DNA from: Sphingobium ummariense RL-3
GTDB taxonomy: Bacteria > Pseudomonadota > Alphaproteobacteria > Sphingomonadales > Sphingomonadaceae
Direction: 5' to 3'
Length of the DNA: 64,000 bases
Assembly: GCF_000447205.1 (NCBI RefSeq)
Contig: NZ_AUWY01000023.1
Location: 133,850-197,849 of the forward strand
Position 1 is the first letter of the stretch, and every line of letters begins with the position of its first letter. Shown piece by piece: positions 53,348 to 62,340 of the stretch. Below the pieces are notes generated by a model, which made no database searches, was not told where the DNA came from, and was given only the letters and a program-made list of their open reading frames with translations. The position numbers were made by a program, and so were the translations under genes.

Positions 53348-53794
53348 ATGCGCGAGACACGCTCGGCTTACGCAAGCCTGAATCCACGATCCCTCGTGAT
53401 CGACCTGGCGCGCTGCTGGCAGTACGCACGCCGCTCCCAACGATCTCCGCAAGCGCATCTGTCGCGTGTCCTCGAACGCCTGGGATGCGAAATACTGGCG
53501 CCGGCGCTGAATATGTTCCTGTCCAGCTTCGAAGCGCAGCTTGGCCGCTCAACGGAAATTGGTTACCGCAATTCCATTACCAGCGACGAGCGCGAACTGA
53601 CGATTCTCGTGGATCGCATTCTTGGCGACGAGGCCGACTTACCTGCAATCGCGCGAAGACTGCAGGATGCTGCTATTGTCGGCAATTTCCCGATCGCTAC
53701 ACCGACGCAGCGGGCCATCGATCCCGACGCGCAATCTGGCTTCGCAGTACCTCTTCCAATATCGCTCGCGCGTGCGACGAGCCGTAATGCATGA
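53348..53794 (+). CDS. Conserved hypothetical protein
   Basis: The 148-residue protein (SLVIDLARCWQYARRSQRSP; SDERELTILVDRILGDEAD) matches a pattern I know only as hypothetical. GGAGG lies ten bases before the ATG. It overlaps the next gene by eight bases and starts a TetR-controlled operon. Confidence 0.6.
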   Translation: MRETRSAYASLNPRSLVIDLARCWQYARRSQRSPQAHLSRVLERLGCEILAPALNMFLSSFEAQLGRSTEIGYRNSITSDERELTILVDRILGDEADLPAIARRLQDAAIVGNFPIATPTQRAIDPDAQSGFAVPLPISLARATSRNA

Positions 53795-53993
53795 CAAGGA
53801 CGACAATCATCTACGCTGTAGGTCGAGGCTACGAAATCTGTCGATCCTTACAGGCAGCCTTGGCGTCTTCGCTGGGCTGGTTTTTTGGTTCAGAAATTGG
53901 GTCTCTGACACACTGGTCGCCGCCATCCTTGCCTCGCTCGTCATGCTCGGCATCGTTACAATCTTTGCGCCCCAGCATGATCACACGGTATAA
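53787..53993 (+). CDS. Small two-pass membrane protein
   Basis: The 68-residue protein has two hydrophobic segments (ILTGSLGVFAGLVFWF; VAAILASLVMLGIVTIFA). Its ATG overlaps the stop of the upstream gene. Possibly a membrane partner of the operon; function unknown. Confidence 0.55.
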   Translation: MHDKDDNHLRCRSRLRNLSILTGSLGVFAGLVFWFRNWVSDTLVAAILASLVMLGIVTIFAPQHDHTV

Positions 53994-54086
53994 GTCGTCC
54001 AATCCTGGCAGGCGCTCCCAATCAGCAGGACTGTCTAATGGCTTCGCTTCCGTTTTTCCCCTCAATGCGTTCCAGGAAGCAGGCTC

Positions 54087-54698
54087 ATGACATCCTCCTT
54101 GAACAGCCCGGATCAAGCCGTTTCGGCCATCACACAGGTTCTCGCCGGCGCGGAAAAGCGCACGCTTGAGCTTGCGGATGTCGTGGCGAGTGCGGGTCTC
54201 GAGTGGAGCAAGGTCGTCACACTCTTTCCAGATCCCCAGGATATTCTGGTCGAAATTGCGCGCGCCGAGGCCGCACAGGCTTGCCAGCCACTCTTGTCAG
54301 CGATCAACGCCCCGCGCGATGAGACATGGGATATCGAAGCGGTCCTGCGCGAATTTGTCGTCCGGATTGAAAGCAATTATGCAGGCGTCGTGGGCGGCCT
54401 GGTGCGCGTCGCGATCACGGAAAGCGCCAAAAATCCCGACCTCCGGAACCGTATCCATCACGAGGGGCCGGCTTCGGTTCTCGCGACCCTACGTCAGTTC
54501 CTGCAGGCCGCCGTTGAGCGCTCTTTTCTCGAAATCGACGACGTGGACATCGCCGCCGAACAGTTGATCGGGCTGCTGCGAGCGACCTTGTACGAAAGAC
54601 TTACGCCAGCGCTCGAACATCCAATGTCGTGCGGCGTTGATCCCATCACGCTGTTCTTGCGCGGCGCAGCCAGACGCAAAGGGGGGAGGAGCGTGTGA
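54087..54698 (+). CDS. TetR-like protein with shortened HTH
   Basis: The 203-residue protein has a reduced N-terminal HTH (TLELADVVASAGLEWSKVVT, then LFPDPQDILVEIARAEA) and a C-terminal TetR ligand domain (NYAGVVGGLVRVAITESAKN). The HTH is divergent, so DNA binding is uncertain. It overlaps the next gene by four bases (GTGA). Confidence 0.7.
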   Translation: MTSSLNSPDQAVSAITQVLAGAEKRTLELADVVASAGLEWSKVVTLFPDPQDILVEIARAEAAQACQPLLSAINAPRDETWDIEAVLREFVVRIESNYAGVVGGLVRVAITESAKNPDLRNRIHHEGPASVLATLRQFLQAAVERSFLEIDDVDIAAEQLIGLLRATLYERLTPALEHPMSCGVDPITLFLRGAARRKGGRSV

Positions 54699-55666
54699 AA
54701 GACACCGGACGAACTGAGAGCAAGGCGGCCGCGGCCAGGGCATCTGTGCCGCGTCATGATCGGCAGGATGTCATTCAAGGCGTGGCCCCCGATCTTGCCC
54801 ACAGCATTGATGAAAATGGTTCCCTCGTCACCGTTCCCCCGGCTGATTGGATCGTCTGTTTCGTTCCGGGTTTGAAAAAGCAATGGTGGCATCGCTTCTG
54901 CAACCGCGATCACAAGCACGTCTTCGCATTGCGACCTATGGAAACGGGAAGCTGGGTGCTTGTCGAACCCTGGTGGACACGGTTGATGGTGACGGTTTTG
55001 CCCTCATCAGACGCTGTCAGGTTTCTTCGCTGGGGCGCCGCCGGAGACATGGTGCGTCTGCGCGAAGCGGTCCCTGGCCGTGGCAATCAGTTAAAGGGCT
55101 GGTTCAACTGCGCAGTGATGGTCGGCTTTCTGCTCGGGCGTTCCAGTTGGGTTTGGACACCTCATGCGCTCTACAAGCAGCTTGTCAGCGAGACTGGCGC
55201 CGAGCATGAAGATGTCGAGAGCCTGCTCGTCGAACATTTCAGGAAAGTCCTGGATCGCAATATGCGCCGGGCGCTTTCACTCGATGCCCGAATTGCCCGT
55301 CACTCGACTGCCGAAATACTCACCGAGTTGGCACGCAATATTCTCTCCCTGATCATGTCGCGAGAGATCATCGACCTCCATCACACGGCGATCATTGAAG
55401 CCGAGCGATTTCCCGGCGTGGCACAATGCTATCAGGACCACGCCGAACGGCCCGCAGTTTCGGCAATCGCTGACGTGCTCAGATCCGCCGCCGAAGCGGA
55501 CGAGTTTGAGATGGAAGACCCTGATGCGCTCGCGCGCAGTCTCATGGGATTGATGCGCGGTACATTACACCTGGATCTCATGATCGGCGTTGCAGCCCAA
55601 CCCACTCCTGAAGATATTGATTGTAGAGCCCGCGCAGCCGTCGACTTCATACTGAAAAGCCTGTGA
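54695..55666 (+). CDS. Fusion of unknown domain with TetR C-terminal domain
   Basis: The 323-residue protein starts at a GTG overlapping the upstream stop. Residues ~50-165 (WIVCFVPGLKKQWWHRFCNR; GWFNCAVMVGFLLGRSSWVW) resemble a small Trp-rich protein seen near prophages and in sphingomonads. Residues ~200-323 match the TetR ligand-binding domain (EIIDLHHTAIIEAERFPGVA; DALARSLMGLMRGTLHLDLM) with no HTH. It may be a ligand-responsive effector rather than a repressor. Confidence 0.62.
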   Translation: MKDTGRTESKAAAARASVPRHDRQDVIQGVAPDLAHSIDENGSLVTVPPADWIVCFVPGLKKQWWHRFCNRDHKHVFALRPMETGSWVLVEPWWTRLMVTVLPSSDAVRFLRWGAAGDMVRLREAVPGRGNQLKGWFNCAVMVGFLLGRSSWVWTPHALYKQLVSETGAEHEDVESLLVEHFRKVLDRNMRRALSLDARIARHSTAEILTELARNILSLIMSREIIDLHHTAIIEAERFPGVAQCYQDHAERPAVSAIADVLRSAAEADEFEMEDPDALARSLMGLMRGTLHLDLMIGVAAQPTPEDIDCRARAAVDFILKSL

Positions 55667-55819
55667 GAAAATCCGCAAATCGACCTAGCGTCGTGAGGAC
55701 GTCAATGCCCCCGCTTGGTTATTGATTCGGTGCATCCCATTCAATCAAACGACGACTTTCGAAGAGAAGAGAACGGTAATAGCCGCTCTCTCGCCCTCAT
55801 TCGGTAGCGGCCATGCGTC

Positions 55820-56437
55820 CTATTTTTCTGCTGCACTGCCATAGGCTGCCATGAAGACTCTTACGGCTTCGGTCACAATATGGTCGATTTCTTCATCCGT
55901 GGGCGCCTTGCGCACGCCGAAGAGGAAGTCGAGCATGATTTGCGCCTGACATAGCCGATTGAATTGGCTCGCCGCCAACTCGATATCGTCAATCACCAGA
56001 TGACGTTGTTCAGTGCATCGCTTGAGAAACGCCTTGAGCTTCACATGTCCCGCATGCGGCCCCTCTTCATGAAACAATTCGCTGATTTCCGGGAAGCGAA
56101 CCGCCTCGGCAACCACGGTTCGCAAAATCTCCACCACGATTGGGTCAGTAGTCAACTTCAAATAGCGAACACCGAAATCATGAAGGACCGATACAGGGTC
56201 ATCGATTTCCTCAGGAAGATCGAACACCGGCGTTGAGCGGGAACAAATCTCCAGGCGCATATATTCTTCGAAGAGTTGCTCCTTGCTGTCGAAATAGGTG
56301 TAAAGCGTTCCCTTGGAGCCGGCGCCAGCCTTGGCGATGTCGCCCATCGACGTCCCAGCAAATCCCTTTTCCAGGAACAGCTTACCAGCCACGTTCAAAA
56401 TGTGCGTCCGCTTATCGGTTCGCTGCGTCGTTACCAT
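55820..56437 (-). CDS. TetR-family repressor with identical operator upstream
   Basis: A full 205-residue TetR protein (HTH FAGTSMGDIAKAGAGSKGTL, then YTYFDSKEQLFEEY; AcrR-type C-terminus). ACCGAACCGTTCGGT at 56504-56518 lies upstream and recurs at 53185-53199, so it probably represses itself and the operon at 53348-55666. Confidence 0.88.
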   Translation of the reverse strand: MVTTQRTDKRTHILNVAGKLFLEKGFAGTSMGDIAKAGAGSKGTLYTYFDSKEQLFEEYMRLEICSRSTPVFDLPEEIDDPVSVLHDFGVRYLKLTTDPIVVEILRTVVAEAVRFPEISELFHEEGPHAGHVKLKAFLKRCTEQRHLVIDDIELAASQFNRLCQAQIMLDFLFGVRKAPTDEEIDHIVTEAVRVFMAAYGSAAEK

Positions 56438-56503
56438 CTCGACCCCAAGTCAAAAAGTCATTCATACCCCATGTCGCCTGCGCGACAAGGCAATTACCAT
56501 ATG

Positions 56504-56518
56504 ACCGAACCGTTCGGT
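56504..56518. promoter_or_regulatory. TetR operator (identical to 53185-53199)
   Basis: A 15-bp palindrome with seven-base arms (ACCGAAC, C, GTTCGGT) located 66 bp upstream of the TetR start. The identical copy at 53185 links the two promoters. Confidence 0.78.
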
Positions 56519-56607
56519 AGGCAAGGCGCGAGGTTCACACTACCGATCCGCCGTGGCAGATCGGCGCGAGTCCGGATCACAAAGAGGAACGGTATGAAGC
56601 GTATTTC

Positions 56608-57185
56608 TGATCTGCCCCCACCGAGTGGCCCGATTGGAGTGTTATTGGATTAAGCTCATCGCCGCCATATTCGGATGGAGGTGGAGCGAAGTGGAACCGG
56701 GCGCCGGATATGGCGATGTCGCCGTTTCCAGTGACGGTGATTGGTAGCCCAGGTTGCTGTTAGGGCCAACGGTGTTGTAATGCCGCCGCCATGCTTTGAT
56801 CAGCACCTTGGCCTCTGCGAGGCTGTAGAAAATCTCGCCGTCAAACAGTTCGTCGCGAAGCGACCCGTTGAAGCTTTCGTCATAGCCATTCTCCCATGGT
56901 GATCCCGGCGTGATGTAGAATGTCTTCACGCCGATCTGCTCCAGCCATTTCTGGACGACGGTTGCGATAAATTCCCTGCCATCATCGAACCGTAAATGTG
57001 CTGGCGGGCCGCGCGAGATGAACAGGTCAGCCAAAGCCGCCAGAACATCCTCGTGCTTGAGTTACCGTGCCACGATGAGCGCCAGGCATTCTCTGTTGGC
57101 CTCGTCGATAGTGGTCAGGATCCTGAATTTGCGGCCGTCATGCGTGCGCCCCTCGACGAAATCGTAGACCCACACATGGGCTGTC
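56608..57185 (-). pseudogene. IS3-family transposase remnant (OrfB)
   Basis: The element end TGATCTGCCCCC at 56608 and the OrfB catalytic segments (LRFDDGREFIATVVQKWLEQ; TPGSPWENGYDESFNGSLRD) mark an IS3-family copy. An in-frame TAA at 57062-57064 falls between CLALIVAR and LKHEDVL, and upstream sequence decays quickly. The transposase is therefore non-functional; OrfA is not visible. Confidence 0.8.
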
Positions 57186-57416
57186 CAGCGCGCCCGCTAC
57201 ATGACGCTTGAAACCATGGTTCCCGTCAGCGACGATCCCATCGTCATGCACTCGGCTGTACCTGGCGCATGACCGGCTCATCCCGATGCCGAAATGGGCG
57301 GTGGCAAGGAAAACCTACACCACCCCGTGGGACACTATCAGGGGTTCAGACCAAACTTACGTCGTTTGCATGGCTCCGTCGCTTCACAAACTCCAGTTTC
57401 CCCGATTGGAAGGGAT
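57186..57416. other. Intergenic debris next to the IS3 remnant
   Basis: About 230 bp between the IS3 remnant and the methyltransferase gene. Frames are short and no motif is recognised; it may include further decayed IS sequence. Confidence 0.35.
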
Positions 57417-58004
57417 CTAGGACTTGCGGGCAATTATCTGCACTGTAGCTCCGCTGCCATTGTGAAATGCGCCCTCGTTCACGTCTCGTGTGACTTCTCG
57501 CCCAACGATAAGCTCCAATCCTGCCAATTCGTCGCGCAGTTCGGCCAAGCTCATCATCATAGCGGCATTGGGCGGCCCCCCGGTACCATGTTTCAATTGC
57601 GCCGGCGTATACGCTTCCAATATGAAAACGCCGTTCGGGCGCAGAGACTGAAAGATGTCTCGATGCACCTTTTTACGCAGGCTTGTCGGAAGATGGCAGA
57701 ATATTGAAACAATCCCGTCCCAACGGTTAGGCTCCATTTTGTAGTCGGCCAAATCGGCGTGTGCGATACCAATCGTCACATTTTTCTCTACTGCGAGCCT
57801 CTTCGCCTTTTCCAAGCCTACTGCAGACGCGTCGAGAGCCGTAACCCTGTGACCGTGCTCCGCCAGGAAAACAGCATTCCTTCCTTCGCCTTCTCCCAGG
57901 CACAAAGCATCTCCTACCGGAAGCAATTCCATGCTTTCTCGCAGGAAGTCATTCGGTTCAGTACCGTAGGCAAAATCGTCGGTGCTATATCGTTTGTCCC
58001 ACAT
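57417..58004 (-). CDS. Class I SAM methyltransferase (TehB-like)
   Basis: A 195-residue methyltransferase with SAM motif I variant ALCLGEGEGRNAVFLAEHGH and acidic VTALDASAVGLEKAK. It resembles TehB/UbiE-type small-molecule methyltransferases, some of which act in tellurite resistance. Substrate unknown. Confidence 0.87.
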   Translation of the reverse strand: MWDKRYSTDDFAYGTEPNDFLRESMELLPVGDALCLGEGEGRNAVFLAEHGHRVTALDASAVGLEKAKRLAVEKNVTIGIAHADLADYKMEPNRWDGIVSIFCHLPTSLRKKVHRDIFQSLRPNGVFILEAYTPAQLKHGTGGPPNAAMMMSLAELRDELAGLELIVGREVTRDVNEGAFHNGSGATVQIIARKS

Positions 58005-58116
58005 TAATCTGCGCTCCTCCTACATATCGCGAGCGGCAATTCATCGCTTTTCGATCGGGATTTATTCGGATCAGGCAATCGCCAATACCTTGGCCAAGAT
58101 GGAACGCGGCTTGTGA

Positions 58117-58283
58117 TTAAACGAAGTGCGCTCGGTTATGAGGGACGCTGTAATCGACCTGCGGTCCGTACGGAACGATGCGAGAAGGGTTTATGGACTC
58201 GTGGCTCGCGTAATAGTGGCTCTTGATATGGTGGAAATTGACTGTCTTGGCGATGCCGGGCTGTTGATAGAGATCCCGAAGAT
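58117..58283 (-). pseudogene. yqjG: 3' end of the interrupted glutathionyl-hydroquinone reductase gene
   Basis: On the minus strand this reads RDLYQQPGIAKTVNFHHIKS then HYYASHESINPSRIVPYGPQ and stops at 58117, the exact C-terminus expected of YqjG/PcpF-type enzymes. It ends at the AGAT target duplication (58280-58283). Removing the IS block and one AGAT joins it in frame to the 5' part ending at 60198. Confidence 0.9.
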
Positions 58284-59579
58284 GGACACCTCGAAGAACC
58301 GTCTGATTTCGGCATGATGGCGGCTTGAAGGCTCAAGAGGGAAGTATGAGCCTCGGTTTCGGGGGCTGATCTGCTGATTTTCGTCGGTGCGGCGCCTTCA
58401 CAGGCCGTCTTTGGCGTCACGCGGGCGCAATTCGCCCCTCGAGCCAGGCCAGGCGCTGGAAGTTATAGGCAAGGTTGGTCATGCCGATCTTGATACGGGC
58501 ACGAGCAATGCCGATGGTGCGCACCACCAGACCCATGCGGTGCTTTTGCCCGGCAAAGACGTGCTCGACGGCGGAGCGGACAGCGGACCGCTTGGCATTG
58601 GCGCGTGCAATACGCTCAGGCATCGCTCGGCGGTGCGGCTTGCGCTGGTGGATGTGGCTGGTGAACATGCCTTTGGCGAGGAAGGCCTCGTTCTTCTTCG
58701 AGCGGTAGGCCGTATCGGCCCATACGCCCGAAGCCGTGTTGCCCCGGCTGATCAGCGTCGGCAATCGCGCGCCGTCGTGGGCATTGGCAGCGCTGGCATC
58801 CCAGGTGCGGATCAGGCCATGCGCCCGGTCGATGCCGATATGGTTCTTGTAGCCGAACATCGGGATGGCCAGATCGACCGGCTTAAAGGCCTTGGGGTCC
58901 GCGCCTTCCTTCACCTTGGCCTTGGCGTACTTCACGCTCCAGCGGGCATCGCGATCCTTTTGCCGGATCTTCGCAGGGTTATTCTGCCAGCGCTCGGGTA
59001 TCCGGCCCTCCTTGATGGCCGCCTTCTCCTCCTCGGTGTTCCGCTGCTTCGGGGCGGGTACAACGGTGGCATCGATGATCTGCCCGCCCATGGCGAGATA
59101 GCCCCGGTCCGTGAGGGCGGCATCGAAGCGGGCAAAGAGCCTGTCGATGGCCCTGGCCTTCACCAGACGCTCCCGGAACAGCCACACTGTCGTCGCATCG
59201 GGCACCGTGCCATCCAGGCCTAGCCCCAGAAAGCGCTGGAACGAGAGGCGGTCCTTGATCTGAAACTCGGTCGCTTCGTCAGAAAGCGAGTAGAGCGCCT
59301 GCAGCACGAGGATCTTGAACATGAGGACCGGGGCGAATGGCGGGCGGCCACCCTTGCCGCGAGGATTACGGCGCAGCGCGGCTACCAGCGGTCCTCGGAA
59401 AACCTCGAAGTCCACGACGGCCGCCAGACGCTCCAGCGGATCGCCCGCAGCGCTCAATGCCTCATATCGGTCCGAAAGATCGAAGAAACCCGGCTGCCCT
59501 GCCATCATCGCCTCCGCTATCGCGCAAAGGCAGTGAATCACTTCAGGCCCTCAGGCGCCACGGGTTTTTCGAGGTGTCC
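58284..59579. mobile_element. IS5-family insertion sequence, complete
   Basis: The element is bounded by GGACACCTCGAAGAACC at 58284 and the inverted copy ending GGTTTTTCGAGGTGTCC at 59579. The left end abuts target copy AGAT; the right end abuts an IS3 fragment with no matching duplication, suggesting recombination rather than a simple insertion. Confidence 0.87.
58417..59508 (-). CDS. IS5-family transposase
   Basis: A 363-residue DDE transposase (MMAGQPGFFDLSDRYEALSA; IDATVVPAPKQRN; GVWADTAYRSKKNEAFLAKG; AVEHVFAGQKHRMGL). The catalytic residues appear intact, so it may be active. The start at 59508 skips 11 residues before the conserved MMAGQPGFF. Confidence 0.92.
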   Translation of the reverse strand: MMAGQPGFFDLSDRYEALSAAGDPLERLAAVVDFEVFRGPLVAALRRNPRGKGGRPPFAPVLMFKILVLQALYSLSDEATEFQIKDRLSFQRFLGLGLDGTVPDATTVWLFRERLVKARAIDRLFARFDAALTDRGYLAMGGQIIDATVVPAPKQRNTEEEKAAIKEGRIPERWQNNPAKIRQKDRDARWSVKYAKAKVKEGADPKAFKPVDLAIPMFGYKNHIGIDRAHGLIRTWDASAANAHDGARLPTLISRGNTASGVWADTAYRSKKNEAFLAKGMFTSHIHQRKPHRRAMPERIARANAKRSAVRSAVEHVFAGQKHRMGLVVRTIGIARARIKIGMTNLAYNFQRLAWLEGRIAPA

Positions 59580-60008
59580 AGCTTCGTGCTGGACGCACTG
59601 GAGCAGGCTATCCACGAACGACGCCCTGTCCATCGGGGTGGTCTCATCCATCACAGCGACCGCGGATCGCAATACGTGTCGATCCGATACTCGGAGCGGC
59701 TTGCCGAAGCCGGGATCGAGCCATCGGTTGGTAGCGTCGGCGACAGCTATGACAATGCTTTGGCTGAGACGATCAACGGCCTTTATAAGGCCGAGGTGAT
59801 ACATCGGCGAGGACCATGGCGGTCCTTTGAAGCCGTGGAATATGCCACGCTGGAATGGGTGGACTGGTTTAACAACCGGCGCCTGCTCGAACCCATCGGC
59901 AATATCCCGCCGGCTGAAGCTGAGGAACTGTACTACGCAATGCTGGACGACGTCCCCATGGCTGCGTAACTTAAACCAAATAGCCTCCGGCAAACCCGGG
60001 GCGGTTCA
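59580..60008 (+). pseudogene. IS3-family (IS51-like) transposase fragment
   Basis: The plus strand encodes the C-terminal ~130 residues of an OrfB (SSFVLDALEQAIHERRPVHR; LIHHSDRGSQYVSIRYSERL; WVDWFNNRRLLEPIG) and ends with the IS3 right end (reverse complement TGAACCGCCCCGGG) at 60008. The 5' part is missing, cut off by the IS5 copy. Confidence 0.87.
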
Positions 60009-60197
60009 GTCCCCGGAATAGCTCAAAGTCCACCACCGCCGACAACCGCTCCAACGGATCGCCCGCCGCGCTCAATGCCTCATATCGGTCCGAAAGATCA
60101 AAGAAACCCGGCTGTACTGCCATCTCTGCCTCCGCTGTCGCGCTCCGGCAGTGAATCACCTCAAGCCGTCAAACGCCACCGGTTTTTCGAGGTGTCC
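60009..60197 (-). mobile_element. Remnant of a second IS5 copy
   Basis: The fragment encodes MAVQPGFFDLSDRYEALSAA then GDPLERLSAVVDFELFRG, about 92% identical to the start of the IS5 transposase at 59508, and ends with the IS5 terminal repeat at 60197. It is cut at 60008 by the IS3 insertion and followed by the AGAT duplication (60198-60201). Confidence 0.87.
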
Positions 60198-61018
60198 AGA
60201 TATCCCGACAGGTTTGGATAATCCGCAATGCGTCGAATATTACATTTGAAGTGCCCAACATAGACCGAATCAAACCGCACCAGCGTTGTAAATAGCCGCC
60301 AATCAGCCTCGGTTATCACATCGCCGGTGAGATATCTCTGGGAAGAGAGCGTGTCTTCAAGCCAGTCGAGCGTATCAAAAAGCGGGACGACCGCCTCTTC
60401 GTAAGCATCCTGGGTCGTAGCAAAACCAGATTTGTAGACGCCGTTGTTGAGGGTGTCGTAAACCCGCTTGTTCAGCTCATCGATTTTTTGGCGAAGTATA
60501 TTAGGGTAGTAGTCTCCCTTTGCTGCGCCAACAGCGTCGAATGCAGTATTGAACATTCGAATAATCTCTGAAGACTCATTCGAGACAATGGTTTGTTGCG
60601 CTTTATCCCACAGCACCGGAACCGTAACGCGGCCGGTGTAGGATGGGTTTGCCTTTATATAGATCTCGTAGAGAAAATTCGCCTCGCCCAGATTATCACC
60701 GACAAGACCGTCACTATCCCTTTCAAAAGTCCAGCCGTTCTCGCCCATAAACCAATGGACCACGGAAACACCTATCATGCCCTCCAACCCCTTGAGCGTA
60801 CGCATGATCAAGGTGCGGTGAGCCCATGGACAGGCCAAGCTGACGTAAAGATGATAGCGCCCCGCTTCGGCCACGAAACCGCCTTCGCCGGTCCGACCAG
60901 GCTTGCCGTCCGCCGTTATCCAGTTGCGAAAAGCACTATCCTTGCGGACGAACCGCCCGCCAGTTGACTGGGTATCATACCATTGATCATGCCAGACACC
61001 ATCGATCAGCAAGCCCAT
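60198..61018 (-). pseudogene. yqjG: Glutathionyl-hydroquinone reductase, 5' part, interrupted by IS elements
   Basis: The N-terminal ~273 residues of a YqjG/PcpF-type enzyme, with the active-site VSLACPWAHRTLIMR, are intact and end at SGYL where the IS block begins; the open frame continues a few codons into IS sequence to 60161. The enzyme reduces glutathionyl-hydroquinones. The ATG at 61018 follows GGAGGA. The C-terminal ~55 residues are at 58117-58283, so the gene is probably inactive. Confidence 0.9.
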
Positions 61019-61078
61019 AAATCGATCCTCCAATTGTGACCGGGCCGCAAGCGAAATGCGACCCGGTCAAGCCGAGTG

Positions 61079-61678
61079 TCAGTCAGACAGTTTCTCGGCG
61101 GTCCTTGCGACGCGTGCTCCGAGATAGCGGGCACCGGCAAGTTCTTCCTCGTCCGGCTGACGGCTGCCATCTCCTCCGGCAATCGTTGTCGCGCCGTACG
61201 GCGCACCCCCTCGGACTTTGTCGTGACCCATCTGGCCGGCGAACCCGTAATCAAGTCCAACGATGGTCATGCCGAAATGCAGCATGTTGGTGATGAGCGA
61301 GAACAGGGTGGTTTCTTGTCCGCCATGTTGCGAAGCGGTCGAAGTGAACGCTGCACCGACCTTGCCGTTGAGCGCGCCACGTGCCCAAAGGCCGCCAGCC
61401 TGATCGAGGAATGCAGCCATTTGAGAGGATAGCCGGCCGAAGCGCGTGCCGGTGCCGATGACGATCGCATCGTAGTTCTCGAGATCGTCCACCGTTGCAA
61501 CAGGGGCGGCTTGCTCAAGCTTAAAATGTGCGCCCCTTGCGACGTCTTCGGGCACCGTTTCGGGCACGCGCTTGATGTCGACGATGGCGCCCGCCTCGCG
61601 GGCACCCGCAGCGACAGCTTCGGCCATGTTTTCGATATGGCCGTAGGTCGAATAATAGAGAACAAGAACTTTAGGCAT
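61079..61678 (-). CDS. wrbA: WrbA, NAD(P)H:quinone oxidoreductase
   Basis: The 199-residue flavoprotein has the flavodoxin loop [16 protein letters not shown] and WrbA signatures ([51 protein letters not shown]). It reduces quinones by two electrons, avoiding semiquinone radicals. It sits between doxX and yqjG in one direction. Confidence 0.95.
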   Translation of the reverse strand: MPKVLVLYYSTYGHIENMAEAVAAGAREAGAIVDIKRVPETVPEDVARGAHFKLEQAAPVATVDDLENYDAIVIGTGTRFGRLSSQMAAFLDQAGGLWARGALNGKVGAAFTSTASQHGGQETTLFSLITNMLHFGMTIVGLDYGFAGQMGHDKVRGGAPYGATTIAGGDGSRQPDEEELAGARYLGARVARTAEKLSD

Positions 61679-61832
61679 GGCGTAACTTCCTTTCGAAATG
61701 AGGGCTGGTCAGTTTACGAAGGCGTAGGAATCTCAATGAAATGCGCGGTGGGTGTTGCTCGCATCGAGCTGGGTTGAGGCCGCGTTCGGACCGACGTTTC
61801 GTGCGTACACGAACGGTGGCCTCAATAACGCG

Positions 61833-62240
61833 TTAGCTGTTGCGCTTCGTGGGATCGCCCAGGGCATAGGCGCCATCGCCGAGCATGGCCTGCACAACCA
61901 GGACAAGCGACCAGAAGACCGGAAATTCCCAACCGCCGCCCGGATTGGAAAAGAGCAAGCCATTGCCCGCATGTGGAATGATCGAACCAATCAGGATCGG
62001 CAACGCGGCAAGCGCCGCCCATCGTGTCATAAAGCCCAACACAAGCGCCAATCCGAGCACGACCTCACCAGCCATGACCGGATACGCAAGGATTCCGGGG
62101 AAACCGATGCTCTCAAAAAAGCCGACAGTGCCTGCCGGCGTAAATACGAATACCTTGATCAGCCCGTGAGCGAGGAGAAAGCCTCCACTCGCGACCCGCA
62201 GCAGGGCGATAGCCCGCGAAGCCGATTCAGATTGTGTCAT
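61833..62240 (-). CDS. DoxX-family membrane protein
   Basis: The 135-residue protein has four hydrophobic segments, starting ALLRVASGGFLLAHGLIKVF, the DoxX pattern. In E. coli the DoxX protein YqjF is encoded beside YqjG, so the operon here has the same pairing with wrbA added. The role may be in quinone or thiol stress. Confidence 0.88.
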   Translation of the reverse strand: MTQSESASRAIALLRVASGGFLLAHGLIKVFVFTPAGTVGFFESIGFPGILAYPVMAGEVVLGLALVLGFMTRWAALAALPILIGSIIPHAGNGLLFSNPGGGWEFPVFWSLVLVVQAMLGDGAYALGDPTKRNS

Positions 62241-62340
62241 GCTGAACCTCCAATGTCGTTGGCGACCTCCTACCTCTCATCGAACGGGCATGAAATTCTC
62301 AAATATTGACTAGCATCCATGCGTTTTCGTATAATTGGGG

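Noticed and set aside
53311..53787. 158-codon frame overlapping the gene at 53348
   Set aside because: The 53348 frame has GGAGG upstream and couples to the next gene by overlap; this one has neither.
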